Shown: positions 1 to 6,506, counted from the first letter of the stretch. The stretch is 6,603 nt of DNA from Microbacteriaceae bacterium (GCA_025463665.1 JAODAY010000256.1:1-6603), one strand, 5' to 3'. The notes: a model not told the origin generated them from the sequence alone. Translations and numbers: made by a program.

Positions 1-1184
1 TCCCTCGCAGTCGACCCAACGGCGTCGGTGACCTGCTGCCACATCGCGGCAGCCTCCCGCAGTCGACGGGGGCGCAACTCGAGGCCGACCAGCGTCGCGA
101 ACGCCGACTCCGCCGGTCCGCCGGAGGCGCGACGGCGTCGCACGGTCTCGGCGATGGCGGCGGTGCTCGGCAGTCGCGTAGTCGCCTGCGCGGTGACGAC
201 ATCGACCCAGCCCTCGATGAGGGCGAGCATCGTCTCCAGCCGAGCAAGTGCCGCCAGCTGGTCTTCCGACTTCGGCGGGATCAGGGCGCCGCTGGTCATC
301 GCGGCGCGCAGTTCTTCTGGGTTCGACGGGTCGAATTCCGCGGCGAGCTCTTCGAGCGGGGCGGTATCTATGCGGATGCCGTGGGCGAATTCGGTGATGG
401 AGGTCATGAGCTGCAACCGGAGCCACTTGGCATGGCGGAATAGGCGGGCATGCGCGAGCTCGCGAACCGCGAGGTACAGCTGCACCTGGTCGATCGGCAC
501 ATCGAGGCCCGCCGCGAAGGCGGCCACGTTCTGGGGGAGCATGGCGGCCTGGGTGTCTCGCTCGCCGAGCGATCCGAGAAGCGGAATGCCGATGTCACCC
601 CCGGAGACGACCTCGCTCGCGAGCTGGCCGACGACGTGGCCGAGCTGCATCGCGAAGAGGGTGCCGCCGACGTTGCGCATGAGCTGGCTCGCGCCCTCGA
701 GCATGTGCGCCATCTCTTCGGGGGCCTGCTCGGTGAGCACCTCGGTGAGCGAGTCGGCGATGCTCAGCGCGACGGGCTCTGCGAGCTGCGTCCAGACGGG
801 CATCGTCGCGGTGACCCACTCGGTGCGGCTCATGAGCTTCGGGTCGACGGTGAGTTCTGAGATGTCGGTTGCCTCGGCGAGCCAGAGGGATGCCACGTGG
901 AAGGCCTGTTCGAGCTGCGACCTCTCCGCCGGGAGGGAGACGATCGTCGATGTGCCGGCGAGCTTGGTGGCCTGTTCGAGCGCCAGATCCCAGTTGATGC
1001 CCTCAGAACTGGACTGGAGCGCGTTCTGCAGCTGACTGATCAGCTGCTTCACCAGCTCGGGGTCGTTCGGTAGACCGGCGGCGCCGGCGAGCTTGTTCGG
1101 GTCAAGGTCGGAGTTGCCGGCGAGGAATGCACTCAGCATCTCGCGGAATTCCTCTTCGGGGTTTTCCCGAGAATCTTCAGCCAT
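1..1184 (-). CDS. Zincin-like metalloprotease-family protein (DUF2342/Zincin_2), C-terminus cut by window edge
   Basis: The minus-strand reading frame runs without a stop from ATG at 1184-1182 to the window edge, giving 394 residues. The family is usually about 450-490 residues, so several dozen are missing. It begins MAEDSRENPEEEF. A charged helical N-terminus is followed by a hydrophobic stretch around 165-190. The family core RELAHARLFRHAKWLR lies at about 241-256 and EGWVDVV at 324-330. The C-terminal signature GLELRPRRLREAA lies at about 367-379. These blocks are typical of the actinobacterial 'putative hydrolase / zinc-dependent metalloprotease' family that includes Rv3195. There is no classical HExxH; E242, H245 and H251 are candidate metal ligands by position only, so peptidase activity is inferred from family naming. 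No signal peptide is seen, so it is probably cytoplasmic. It is divergent from the PDZ protease gene. The ATG has no convincing Shine-Dalgarno but sits 7 nt after a -10-like box, which suggests a leaderless transcript. The long plus-strand frames over it are shadows. Confidence 0.88.
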   Translation of the reverse strand, partial: MAEDSRENPEEEFREMLSAFLAGNSDLDPNKLAGAAGLPNDPELVKQLISQLQNALQSSSEGINWDLALEQATKLAGTSTIVSLPAERSQLEQAFHVASLWLAEATDISELTVDPKLMSRTEWVTATMPVWTQLAEPVALSIADSLTEVLTEQAPEEMAHMLEGASQLMRNVGGTLFAMQLGHVVGQLASEVVSGGDIGIPLLGSLGERDTQAAMLPQNVAAFAAGLDVPIDQVQLYLAVRELAHARLFRHAKWLRLQLMTSITEFAHGIRIDTAPLEELAAEFDPSNPEELRAAMTSGALIPPKSEDQLAALARLETMLALIEGWVDVVTAQATTRLPSTAAIAETVRRRRASGGPAESAFATLVGLELRPRRLREAAAMWQQVTDAVGSTAR

Positions 1185-1191
1185 GCAAACT

Positions 1192-1197
1192 ACGCTA
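1192..1197 (-). promoter_or_regulatory. Candidate -10 box for a leaderless zincin gene
   Basis: Read on the minus strand this is TAGCGT, fitting the actinobacterial TANNNT -10 pattern. Exactly 7 nt separate it from the A of the ATG at 1184, so transcription would begin at or next to the start codon. No good Shine-Dalgarno lies in that gap, which agrees with leaderless expression. No clear -35 hexamer is visible upstream. Confidence 0.5.
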
Positions 1198-1230
1198 GCC
1201 GCTGCACGTCGGGGGGAAAGGCTTTTCACC

Positions 1231-1236
1231 TAGGGT
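1231..1236 (+). promoter_or_regulatory. Candidate -10 box (TAGGGT) for the PDZ-protease gene
   Basis: TAGGGT fits the TANNNT -10 consensus of actinobacterial housekeeping promoters and lies in the divergent intergenic region. Initiation near 1243 would leave a leader of about 78 nt before the GTG at 1321. No recognisable -35 is seen at the usual spacing. The leader holds an imperfect inverted repeat, GAACA (1263-1267) and TGTTC (1275-1279). Confidence 0.35.
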
Positions 1237-1310
1237 GGTTCTTCTGGCTGTGCGCCCGTGGCGAACAGCACCCTTGTTCAGCCGCCCACACCCCCAGCCC
1301 GAAACGAATA

Positions 1311-1315
1311 AAGGA
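1311..1315 (+). promoter_or_regulatory. Ribosome binding site deciding the GTG start of the PDZ protease
   Basis: AAGGA, part of AAAGGA, lies 5 nt before the GTG at 1321. It supports that non-ATG start; no better in-frame start lies upstream with a matching site. Confidence 0.75.
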
Positions 1316-1320
1316 ACCCG

Positions 1321-2433
1321 GTGGCGCTTTTCGCCGATTCGAACCAGCCAGCGCGACCGCGGCGGTCGCGGCGTTCGACGATCGGTCGGGCGCTCATCCT
1401 GTTCGCGCTCATTGTCACCCTGGTCGTCTCTCTGGTGCCGTCTCCCTACGTCATCGAGCAGCCGGGCCCCGTCTTCGACACTCTCGGCGAGGTGGAGGTC
1501 GACGATGCGAGCGTTCCGCTCATCGAGATCGCCGACGCGCAGACCTACCCGACGGGCGGGTCGCTCTCGATGCTGACCGTCTCGATCAAAGGCAACCGGG
1601 AGAACCGGCTCAACTGGTTCCAGGTGGCGACGGCGTGGTTTGATCCGAGCAAGGCGGTCGTGCCCCTCGAGAGCGTCTACCCGGAAGGTGTGAGCTTCAA
1701 GCAGAGCCAGGAGCAGAGCAAGGTCGACATGCAGAACTCGCAGCAGGAGGCGATCGCCGCCGCGCTGAGCGAACTCGACTACGACTTCAGCACGATCCTC
1801 GAGGTCGTCACGGTAGCCGACGACGCCCCCGCCGACGGCGCGCTGCTCGCCGGCGACGAGATCGTGAGCGTCAACGGCGAGACGTTCGCCGACGTCACCG
1901 GGCTGCAGCAGGCGATCGCGGCGAACGGCACCGAGGCGCCGGCGACGGTGGACGTCGTGCGTGATGGCGAGACGCTCAGCGTCGACGTGACCCCCGTGTC
2001 AAGCGGAGGATCCGCGCCCCGGCCCGTCGTCGGTATCACCATCAGGGGCATCTTCGAGTTCCCCATCGACGTGACTATTCAGCTCGAGAACGTGGGAGGC
2101 CCGAGCGCCGGTCAGATGTTCGCACTCGGCATCATCGACAAGCTGACGCCGGGAGAGCTCACCGGGGGAGAGTCCTTCGCCGGGACCGGAACCATTTCCG
2201 GCGGCGGCGCGATCGGGCCCATCGGCGGCATCCAGCAGAAGCTGTACGGAGCTGTCCGGTCGGGCGCCGACTACTTCCTCGCCCCCGCGGCCAACTGCGA
2301 CGAGGTCGTCGGGCACATTCCCGAGGGCCTGGAGGTGTTTTCGGTGGAGAATCTCGACGATTCCCTCGCGGCAGTGGAGGCCGTCGCGGGCGGCGAATCG
2401 ACGGATTCCCTCCCGCGCTGCACAGCGGAATAG
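1321..2433 (+). CDS. YlbL-type membrane-anchored PDZ and Lon-like (S16) serine protease
   Basis: 370 residues from a GTG start. Residues 1-20 are Arg-rich and cytoplasmic. A single membrane segment spans about 22-40, followed by the family-typical PSPYVIEQPGP (40-50), which places the rest outside the membrane. A PDZ domain covers about 158-228 and includes GALLAGDEIVSVNGE. The Lon-type protease domain follows at about 250-355. The catalytic serine is Ser262 in VGGPSAGQMFALGI, and the general-base lysine is Lys307 in GPIGGIQQKL; both are intact, so the enzyme should be active. In Bacillus subtilis, YlbL is a membrane protease that helps CtpA clear the SOS cell-division inhibitor YneA. The substrate here is unknown. 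The mycobacterial equivalent is Rv3194c, in the same neighbourhood. The gene is followed after 105 nt by UPF0182, which has its own candidate promoter, so the two may be co-transcribed only in part. Confidence 0.93.
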   Translation: MALFADSNQPARPRRSRRSTIGRALILFALIVTLVVSLVPSPYVIEQPGPVFDTLGEVEVDDASVPLIEIADAQTYPTGGSLSMLTVSIKGNRENRLNWFQVATAWFDPSKAVVPLESVYPEGVSFKQSQEQSKVDMQNSQQEAIAAALSELDYDFSTILEVVTVADDAPADGALLAGDEIVSVNGETFADVTGLQQAIAANGTEAPATVDVVRDGETLSVDVTPVSSGGSAPRPVVGITIRGIFEFPIDVTIQLENVGGPSAGQMFALGIIDKLTPGELTGGESFAGTGTISGGGAIGPIGGIQQKLYGAVRSGADYFLAPAANCDEVVGHIPEGLEVFSVENLDDSLAAVEAVAGGESTDSLPRCTAE

Positions 2434-2498
2434 CGGCGCGCGCGGCATCCGTTCATCGCCCTCGGCGAACCCGAAGCATTACTCGCAGCATGCACCGT

Positions 2499-2504
2499 TA
2501 AGAT
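2499..2504 (+). promoter_or_regulatory. Candidate -10 box (TAAGAT) for the UPF0182 gene
   Basis: TAAGAT in the context GTTAAGATGG is a good TANNNT -10 element. It predicts a transcript start near 2511 and a leader of about 28 nt containing the AGGAG site. There is no strong -35; the TTACTC at 2479-2484 is too close. It could give UPF0182 and the methyltransferase a promoter separate from the protease gene. Confidence 0.45.
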
Positions 2505-2526
2505 GGCCTTGACCGACAACTAAGCC

Positions 2527-2531
2527 AGGAG
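2527..2531 (+). promoter_or_regulatory. Strong ribosome binding site for the TTG start of UPF0182
   Basis: AGGAG lies 7 nt before TTG at 2539. This near-ideal spacing is the main evidence for the rare TTG start. The nearest in-frame ATG lies more than 100 nt downstream, and using it would remove the first membrane segment. Confidence 0.8.
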
Positions 2532-2538
2532 CCGTCGC

Positions 2539-5430
2539 TTGACTTCCACAGCAAATCCCCCCGCCAGCAAGACGAGAACCGCACTCGCCATAACCGCAGC
2601 GATCATCGCCGTCTTAGTCGTGGTCTTCTTCATCGTCGCGAACCTCTACACCGATGTTCTGTGGTTCGACCAGCTCGACTTCCTCAACGTGCTCACGACG
2701 CAGTGGATCGCGACGGTCGTCATGTTCATCGTCGGTTTCCTGGCCATGGCCGTTCCCGTCTGGGCCAGCATCGAGATCGCCTTCCGCGCGCGACCGGTGT
2801 ACGCCAAGCTCAACTCGCAGCTCGACCGCTACCAGCAGGTCATCGAGCCGCTGCGCCGTCTCGCGATGTTCGGCATTCCCGCGGTTCTCGGGCTCTTCAC
2901 CGGCGTCTCGGCGGCAACGCGCTGGCCCGTCGTGCTGCAGTACTTCAACCGCACCTCGTTCGGCCAGACCGACCCGCAGTTCGGCCTCGACATCTCCTTC
3001 TACGTCTTCGAGCTGCCGTTCTACCAAGGGGTGCTCGCCTACGCCAGCGCGGTCGTGCTCATCGCCGGCATCGGCGCCGTAGCAACGTCGTACCTCTATG
3101 GTGCCCTGCGCGTCACCGGGCGCGAGGTGCGCATCTCGAAGTCCGCACGCGTGCAGCTCGCCGTCACCGCTGCCATCTACGTGGCGCTCCAGGCAGTGAG
3201 CATCTGGCTCGACCAGTACACGACCCTGAACGAGGCGAGCGCCGGATACCTCAACACGGGTGCCGGCTACACCGAGGTCAACGCGACCATCCCCGGTCGC
3301 GCCATCCTTGCCATCATCGCCGCGCTCGTCGCGGTGCTGTTTATCGTGACTGCGATCATCAAGCGCTGGCGCCTGCCGATCATCGGCACGGCCCTGCTGC
3401 TCGTGGCGAGCATCGTCGTCGGCGGCGTGTACCCGTGGATCGTGCAGCGCTTCCAGGTGCAGCCGAGCCAGCGCACCCTCGAGTCGAAGTACATCGACCG
3501 CAGCATCGAGGCCACACGTGACGCATACGGTGTGGCCGAGGTCGAAGAGGTTCCCTACAACGCCGAGACGGATGCCGCGGCGGGCGCCTTGCGCCAGGAC
3601 GCCGAAACCACTGCCAACATCCGCATCATCGACCCGGCCATCGTCACCGACTCGTTCGCCCAGCTCGAACGCTTCAAGCAGTACTACCAGTTCGCTCCCC
3701 ACCTCGATGTCGACCGCTACACGATCGACGGAGCCGTTCAGGACACCGTCATCGCCGTGCGTGAGCTCGACCAGGAGGGCCTCGGCGACTCGCAGACCGC
3801 CTACAGCAACGCCTTCGTCTACACCCACGGGTATGGAGTGGTTGCCGCCTTCGGCAACCAGCGCACGAGCGACGGCCAGCCCGTGTTCCTGCAGGCAGGC
3901 ATCCCGAGCACCGGTGCACTCGGCGAGTTCGAACCGCGCATCTACTTCGGTGAGGAATCGCCGACCTACTCCATCGTCGGAGCGCCCAACGGCGACAAGG
4001 ACATCGAGCTCGACTACCCCGCAGGCGACGACGCGGAAGCGTCGAACACCACGACGACCTTCGAGGGCGACGGCGGACCGAAGCTCGACAACATCTTCGC
4101 GAAGCTCATCTACGCCATCAAGTTCCAGTCGGAGCAGATCTTCCTCTCAGACGCGGTGACCAGCGAGTCGCAGATCCTGTACGACCGGGACCCCATCGAC
4201 CGCGTGCAGAAGGTGGCGCCGTACCTCACCCTCGACACCGACAGCTATCCGGCCGTCGTCGATGGCAAGGTCGTCTGGATCGTGGACGGCTACACGACGA
4301 CGTCGGACTACCCGTACTCCCAGGTCGAACAGCTCAGCAGCACCATCGCTGACTCGAACACGCAGGCGCCCCCTTACGCGGCAGACGACATCAACTACAT
4401 CCGCAACTCGGTCAAGGCCACGGTCGACGCCTACAGCGGTGAAGTCACGCTCTACGCCTGGGACACCGAAGACCCGCTGCTGAAGACGTGGCAGAAAATC
4501 TTCCCGACGAGCCTCAAGTCTGCGGACGACATGAGCGAGCAACTGCTCAGCCATGTGCGCTACCCCTCCGACCTGTTCAAGGTGCAACGTGCGATCCTCG
4601 GCTCGTACCACGTGACCGACGCGAACACCTTCTTCTCGGGCAACGACCAGTGGGTGACCCCGCCGGACCCGACCTCGTCGACGAGCGCGCAGACCACCCA
4701 GCCGCCGTACTACCTGACGATGCAGGTTCCGGGCACCGACGACTCGGCGTTCACGCTTTACTCCACCTACATCCCCAAGGCCGCGGCCACCTCGAGCAGC
4801 AACATCCTCACCGGCTACCTCGCGGCGAATTCCGATGCGGGGGCCGACTACGGCAAGCTGACCCTGCTGACCCTGCCGGGTCAGGACACCGTGCCCGGCC
4901 CGGGGCAGGTGCAGAACCAGTTCAACTCAGACCCGGTCGTGGCCAACCAGCTCGCGCTGCTGCAGCGCGGTGAGACCGAGGTGCTGCAGGGCAACCTGCT
5001 GACGGTGCCGGTCGGCGGCGGACTGCTCTACGTCCAGCCCGTGTACGTTCGCTCCACGAGTGGGACGAGCTTCCCGCTGCTGCGCAAGGTGCTCGTCGCG
5101 TTCGGTGACCAGATCGCCTTCGAGGACACGCTCGACGAAGCGCTCGACTCGCTGTTCGGCGGCGACTCCGGCGCGGCCGCGGGTGACGACGGAACGGTTG
5201 TGACTCCGACACCGGAGGAGGGCGCCGGAGGCGACGCACCCGCGCCCGACGCCCCCGTGGAGGTGCCGCCCGCCGCGGGCGGCACCGATCTGGCGTCTGC
5301 TCTCGCCGACGCCGAAACGGCGCTGAGCGACCGTGAGGCCGCCTACCGCAACAATGACCTGGTCGCAGCGGCCGAGGCAGACGCCCGCCTCACCGACGCA
5401 CTCACCCGGGCCATCGCCGCTGGCCAGTAG
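2539..5430 (+). CDS. UPF0182 (COG1615) large polytopic membrane protein of unknown function
   Basis: 963 residues, close to the usual family length of about 900-1000, from a TTG start. Seven hydrophobic segments are visible: about 15-37, 57-82, 108-126, 163-189, 205-224, 253-275 and 278-301. With a short cytoplasmic N-terminus this odd number puts the C-terminal two-thirds outside the membrane. Family hallmarks include TDPQFGLDISFYVFELPFY (144-162), YTHGYGVV (428-435), EPRIYFGE (465-472), and further on the block APYLTLDTDSYPAVVDGKVV and the motif YPSDLFKVQ. After about residue 873 comes a Gly/Ala/Pro/Asp/Glu-rich linker, with a TPTPEE segment, then a predicted Ala-rich helix at about 917-961. 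No enzymatic motif is recognised. M. tuberculosis homologues, from memory, are Rv3193c and Rv0064; biochemical function is not established. The position beside an exported S16 protease is conserved and suggests an envelope role or a protease-partner relation, which is inference. The stop is 2 nt from the methyltransferase start. Confidence 0.95.
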   Translation: MTSTANPPASKTRTALAITAAIIAVLVVVFFIVANLYTDVLWFDQLDFLNVLTTQWIATVVMFIVGFLAMAVPVWASIEIAFRARPVYAKLNSQLDRYQQVIEPLRRLAMFGIPAVLGLFTGVSAATRWPVVLQYFNRTSFGQTDPQFGLDISFYVFELPFYQGVLAYASAVVLIAGIGAVATSYLYGALRVTGREVRISKSARVQLAVTAAIYVALQAVSIWLDQYTTLNEASAGYLNTGAGYTEVNATIPGRAILAIIAALVAVLFIVTAIIKRWRLPIIGTALLLVASIVVGGVYPWIVQRFQVQPSQRTLESKYIDRSIEATRDAYGVAEVEEVPYNAETDAAAGALRQDAETTANIRIIDPAIVTDSFAQLERFKQYYQFAPHLDVDRYTIDGAVQDTVIAVRELDQEGLGDSQTAYSNAFVYTHGYGVVAAFGNQRTSDGQPVFLQAGIPSTGALGEFEPRIYFGEESPTYSIVGAPNGDKDIELDYPAGDDAEASNTTTTFEGDGGPKLDNIFAKLIYAIKFQSEQIFLSDAVTSESQILYDRDPIDRVQKVAPYLTLDTDSYPAVVDGKVVWIVDGYTTTSDYPYSQVEQLSSTIADSNTQAPPYAADDINYIRNSVKATVDAYSGEVTLYAWDTEDPLLKTWQKIFPTSLKSADDMSEQLLSHVRYPSDLFKVQRAILGSYHVTDANTFFSGNDQWVTPPDPTSSTSAQTTQPPYYLTMQVPGTDDSAFTLYSTYIPKAAATSSSNILTGYLAANSDAGADYGKLTLLTLPGQDTVPGPGQVQNQFNSDPVVANQLALLQRGETEVLQGNLLTVPVGGGLLYVQPVYVRSTSGTSFPLLRKVLVAFGDQIAFEDTLDEALDSLFGGDSGAAAGDDGTVVTPTPEEGAGGDAPAPDAPVEVPPAAGGTDLASALADAETALSDREAAYRNNDLVAAAEADARLTDALTRAIAAGQ

Positions 5431-5432
5431 GA

Positions 5433-6284
5433 ATGGTGGAACTCGGCTCCGGCGAATGGCTGGAAGCGAACCGCGTGCAGTGGGACGAGCGCGTCCCGCT
5501 GCACGTGGCGAGTGAGTTCTATGATCAGTCGAAGCTGCGCGCCGGGCGCGGCGAGTTGTACCCGATCGAAGAGCGGGAACTCGCGGGCCTGCTGGCCGGG
5601 GGCCTCGACGGCAAGCGGGTGCTGCACCTGCAGTGCCACTTCGGCGCCGACACGCTCGTGCTCGCGCAGCGCGGCGCCGACGTTGTGGGCATCGATTTCT
5701 CCACGCCCGCGATCCGCGCCGCGCGCGCCTTGGCGAGCGAGGTCGGGCTCGCCGAGCGGGCACGCTTCGTCATCGCCAACATCTACGACGCTCGACACGT
5801 GCTGCCGCAGCCCGGCTCCTTCGATGTCGTCTACACGACATGGGGGACTGTCGGGTGGCTGCCCGACCTGACCGAGTGGGCACGCATCATCGAGTGGTAT
5901 CTGAAACCGGGAGGCTCGCTTTACTTTGCCGACGGGCATCCGTCGGCCCTGGTCTTCGACGAGAGCGGCGGCGAGCTGCCGACCTTCGCGTACCCGTACG
6001 ACTCGGAGGGCGTTCCTGTGGTCGTCGACGCCGATCGCGACTACGCGGTCGAAGACGCCCGGCTCGAACACACGCGCACCTTTGAGTGGTCGCATTCCCT
6101 CGGCGCTATCGTCGGCTCGCTGCTCGACGCTGGATTGCGCCTGGAGTTTCTGCACGAGCACTACGAGGTGCCGTGGAAGATGTTCGCGCCGCTCGAGGTC
6201 GGTGGGGACCGCATGTACCGCTGGCCGCGCGAAAAATGGCTCCCGCTCGCGCTCAGCCTGGCGGCGGTGAAGCCTCTCGGGTGA
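5433..6284 (+). CDS. Class I SAM-dependent methyltransferase
   Basis: 283 residues. The Rossmann fold is readable. SAM motif I is VLHLQCHFGADTL (63-75), in which the usual GxGxG is replaced by QCHFG, as in a known subgroup. The acidic end of strand 2 is in VVGIDFS (84-90), the adenine-contact region is around NIYDA (116-120), and motif IV-like DVVYTTWGTVGWLPDL spans 131-146. The loop PGGSLYFADGHP (159-170) follows. No signal peptide or membrane segment is seen, so it is cytoplasmic. The substrate cannot be told from sequence; small molecules are usual for this group. The ATG is 2 nt after the UPF0182 stop. AGGA at 5429-5432 abuts the ATG, too close to be a normal ribosome site, so translation probably depends on re-initiation after UPF0182. 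A GTG at 5436 is an alternative start with a 3-nt spacer. Homologues commonly begin near the WLEANRVQWDERVP block (9-22), which agrees with either start. Confidence 0.88.
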   Translation: MVELGSGEWLEANRVQWDERVPLHVASEFYDQSKLRAGRGELYPIEERELAGLLAGGLDGKRVLHLQCHFGADTLVLAQRGADVVGIDFSTPAIRAARALASEVGLAERARFVIANIYDARHVLPQPGSFDVVYTTWGTVGWLPDLTEWARIIEWYLKPGGSLYFADGHPSALVFDESGGELPTFAYPYDSEGVPVVVDADRDYAVEDARLEHTRTFEWSHSLGAIVGSLLDAGLRLEFLHEHYEVPWKMFAPLEVGGDRMYRWPREKWLPLALSLAAVKPLG

Positions 6285-6307
6285 AACGGGACCCTCCGAA
6301 GCCGTGC

Positions 6308-6313
6308 TACTGT
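6308..6313 (+). promoter_or_regulatory. Candidate -10 box (TACTGT) of the first initiator tRNA
   Basis: TACTGT fits TANNNT and starts 17 nt before the mature tRNA 5' end. The second tRNA copy has TAGACT at exactly the same distance. This supports both as -10 boxes, with transcription starting only about 5 nt before the tRNA. The -35 region is not clear. Confidence 0.55.
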
Positions 6314-6320
6314 TGATCTG

Positions 6321-6400
6321 GCGGCGCGGGGTGGAGCAGTTCGGTAGCTCGCTGGGCTCATAACCCAGAGGTCGCAGGTTCAAATCCTGTCCCCGCAACA
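6321..6400 (+). repeat. Direct repeat unit 1, identical to 6507-6586
   Basis: 80 bp match exactly at an offset of 186. The identity starts at the predicted transcription start, 4 nt before the tRNA, and ends 2 nt after A73. The flanks differ on both sides (G versus A before, G versus A after). Confidence 0.95.
6325..6398 (+). tRNA. Initiator tRNA-fMet (CAT), copy 1
   Basis: A full cloverleaf can be drawn. The acceptor arms are CGCGGGG (6325-6331) and CCCCGCA (6391-6397), with A73 at 6398. The D stem is GAGC/GCTC. The anticodon stem is CTGGG/CCCAG around loop CTCATAA, with CAT at 6359-6361. The T arm is GCAGG/CCTGT around TTCAAAT. Three hallmarks mark it as an initiator rather than an elongator: the unpaired C1-A72, three consecutive G:C pairs at the base of the anticodon stem, and A11:U24 in the D stem. 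The 3' CCA is not encoded; ACAG follows and CCA must be added after transcription. Confidence 0.97.
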
Positions 6401-6404
6401 GAAA

Positions 6405-6440
6405 CACAATTCCCGGTCTCGTAAGAGGCCGGGAATTGTG
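6405..6440 (+). terminator. Strong 16-bp hairpin with GTAA loop after the first tRNA; likely terminator
   Basis: Arms 6405-6420 and 6425-6440 pair over 16 bp with a single G-T wobble, closing a GTAA tetraloop of the GNRA type. It starts 6 nt after the tRNA 3' end. No T-tract follows; the next bases are CGTTAACGCG. It could act as a U-less intrinsic terminator, as often proposed for actinobacteria, or as a processing or 3'-end stability element. The hairpin itself is certain; its role is inferred. Confidence 0.65.
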
Positions 6441-6493
6441 CGTTAACGCGGCGGCCGCACTGGCGGCTGGTCGGCGACGTGCGGCGAACGGGG

Positions 6494-6499
6494 TAGACT
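6494..6499 (+). promoter_or_regulatory. Candidate -10 box (TAGACT) of the second initiator tRNA
   Basis: TAGACT in the context GGGTAGACTTG is a good actinobacterial -10 element. It starts 17 nt before the mature tRNA, the same spacing as in copy 1. Transcription would begin near 6506, where the duplicated block begins. With the hairpin upstream, this suggests the copies are transcribed independently. Confidence 0.6.
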
Positions 6500-6506
6500 T
6501 GTTTCA

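Noticed and set aside
28..1035. Plus-strand open frame of 335 codons
   Set aside because: It lies antisense to the zincin-family gene, whose motifs are clear. Its product is Ser/Arg/Ala-rich with no domain, as expected for a high-GC shadow frame.
2451..2470. Imperfect hairpin GTTCATCGCC/GGCGAAC after the protease gene, considered as a terminator
   Set aside because: The stem has a 2-nt bulge and a short loop, and no T-tract follows; too weak to call.
2503..2523. Six-codon upstream frame (MALTDN) ending 15 bp before the UPF0182 start, a possible leader peptide
   Set aside because: Its ATG overlaps the candidate -10 box, so it would not be in that transcript. It has no ribosome site and no run of regulatory codons.
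2614..3828. Minus-strand open frame of 404 codons opposite UPF0182
   Set aside because: Its composition (Asp/Glu/Arg/Val-rich, no hydrophobic core) and the match of the sense strand to UPF0182 throughout show it is a codon-bias artefact.
6279..6294. GGGT/ACCC hairpin at the end of the methyltransferase gene, considered as a terminator
   Set aside because: It has only 4 bp and no T-tract. It probably arises by chance in GC-rich DNA.
5343..6407. Long minus-strand frame of 354 codons starting inside tRNA copy 1, with an N-terminus reading RGQDLNLRPLGYEPSELPN
   Set aside because: That peptide is the antisense translation of the initiator tRNA, a well-known spurious database entry. The rest is antisense to the clear methyltransferase and UPF0182 genes and has no family features.
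6440..6458. GCGTTAACGC palindrome followed by GCGGCCGC, considered as an operator or attachment site
   Set aside because: These are short palindromes expected by chance at this base composition. No integrase gene or duplicated tRNA 3' fragment indicates an integration event.
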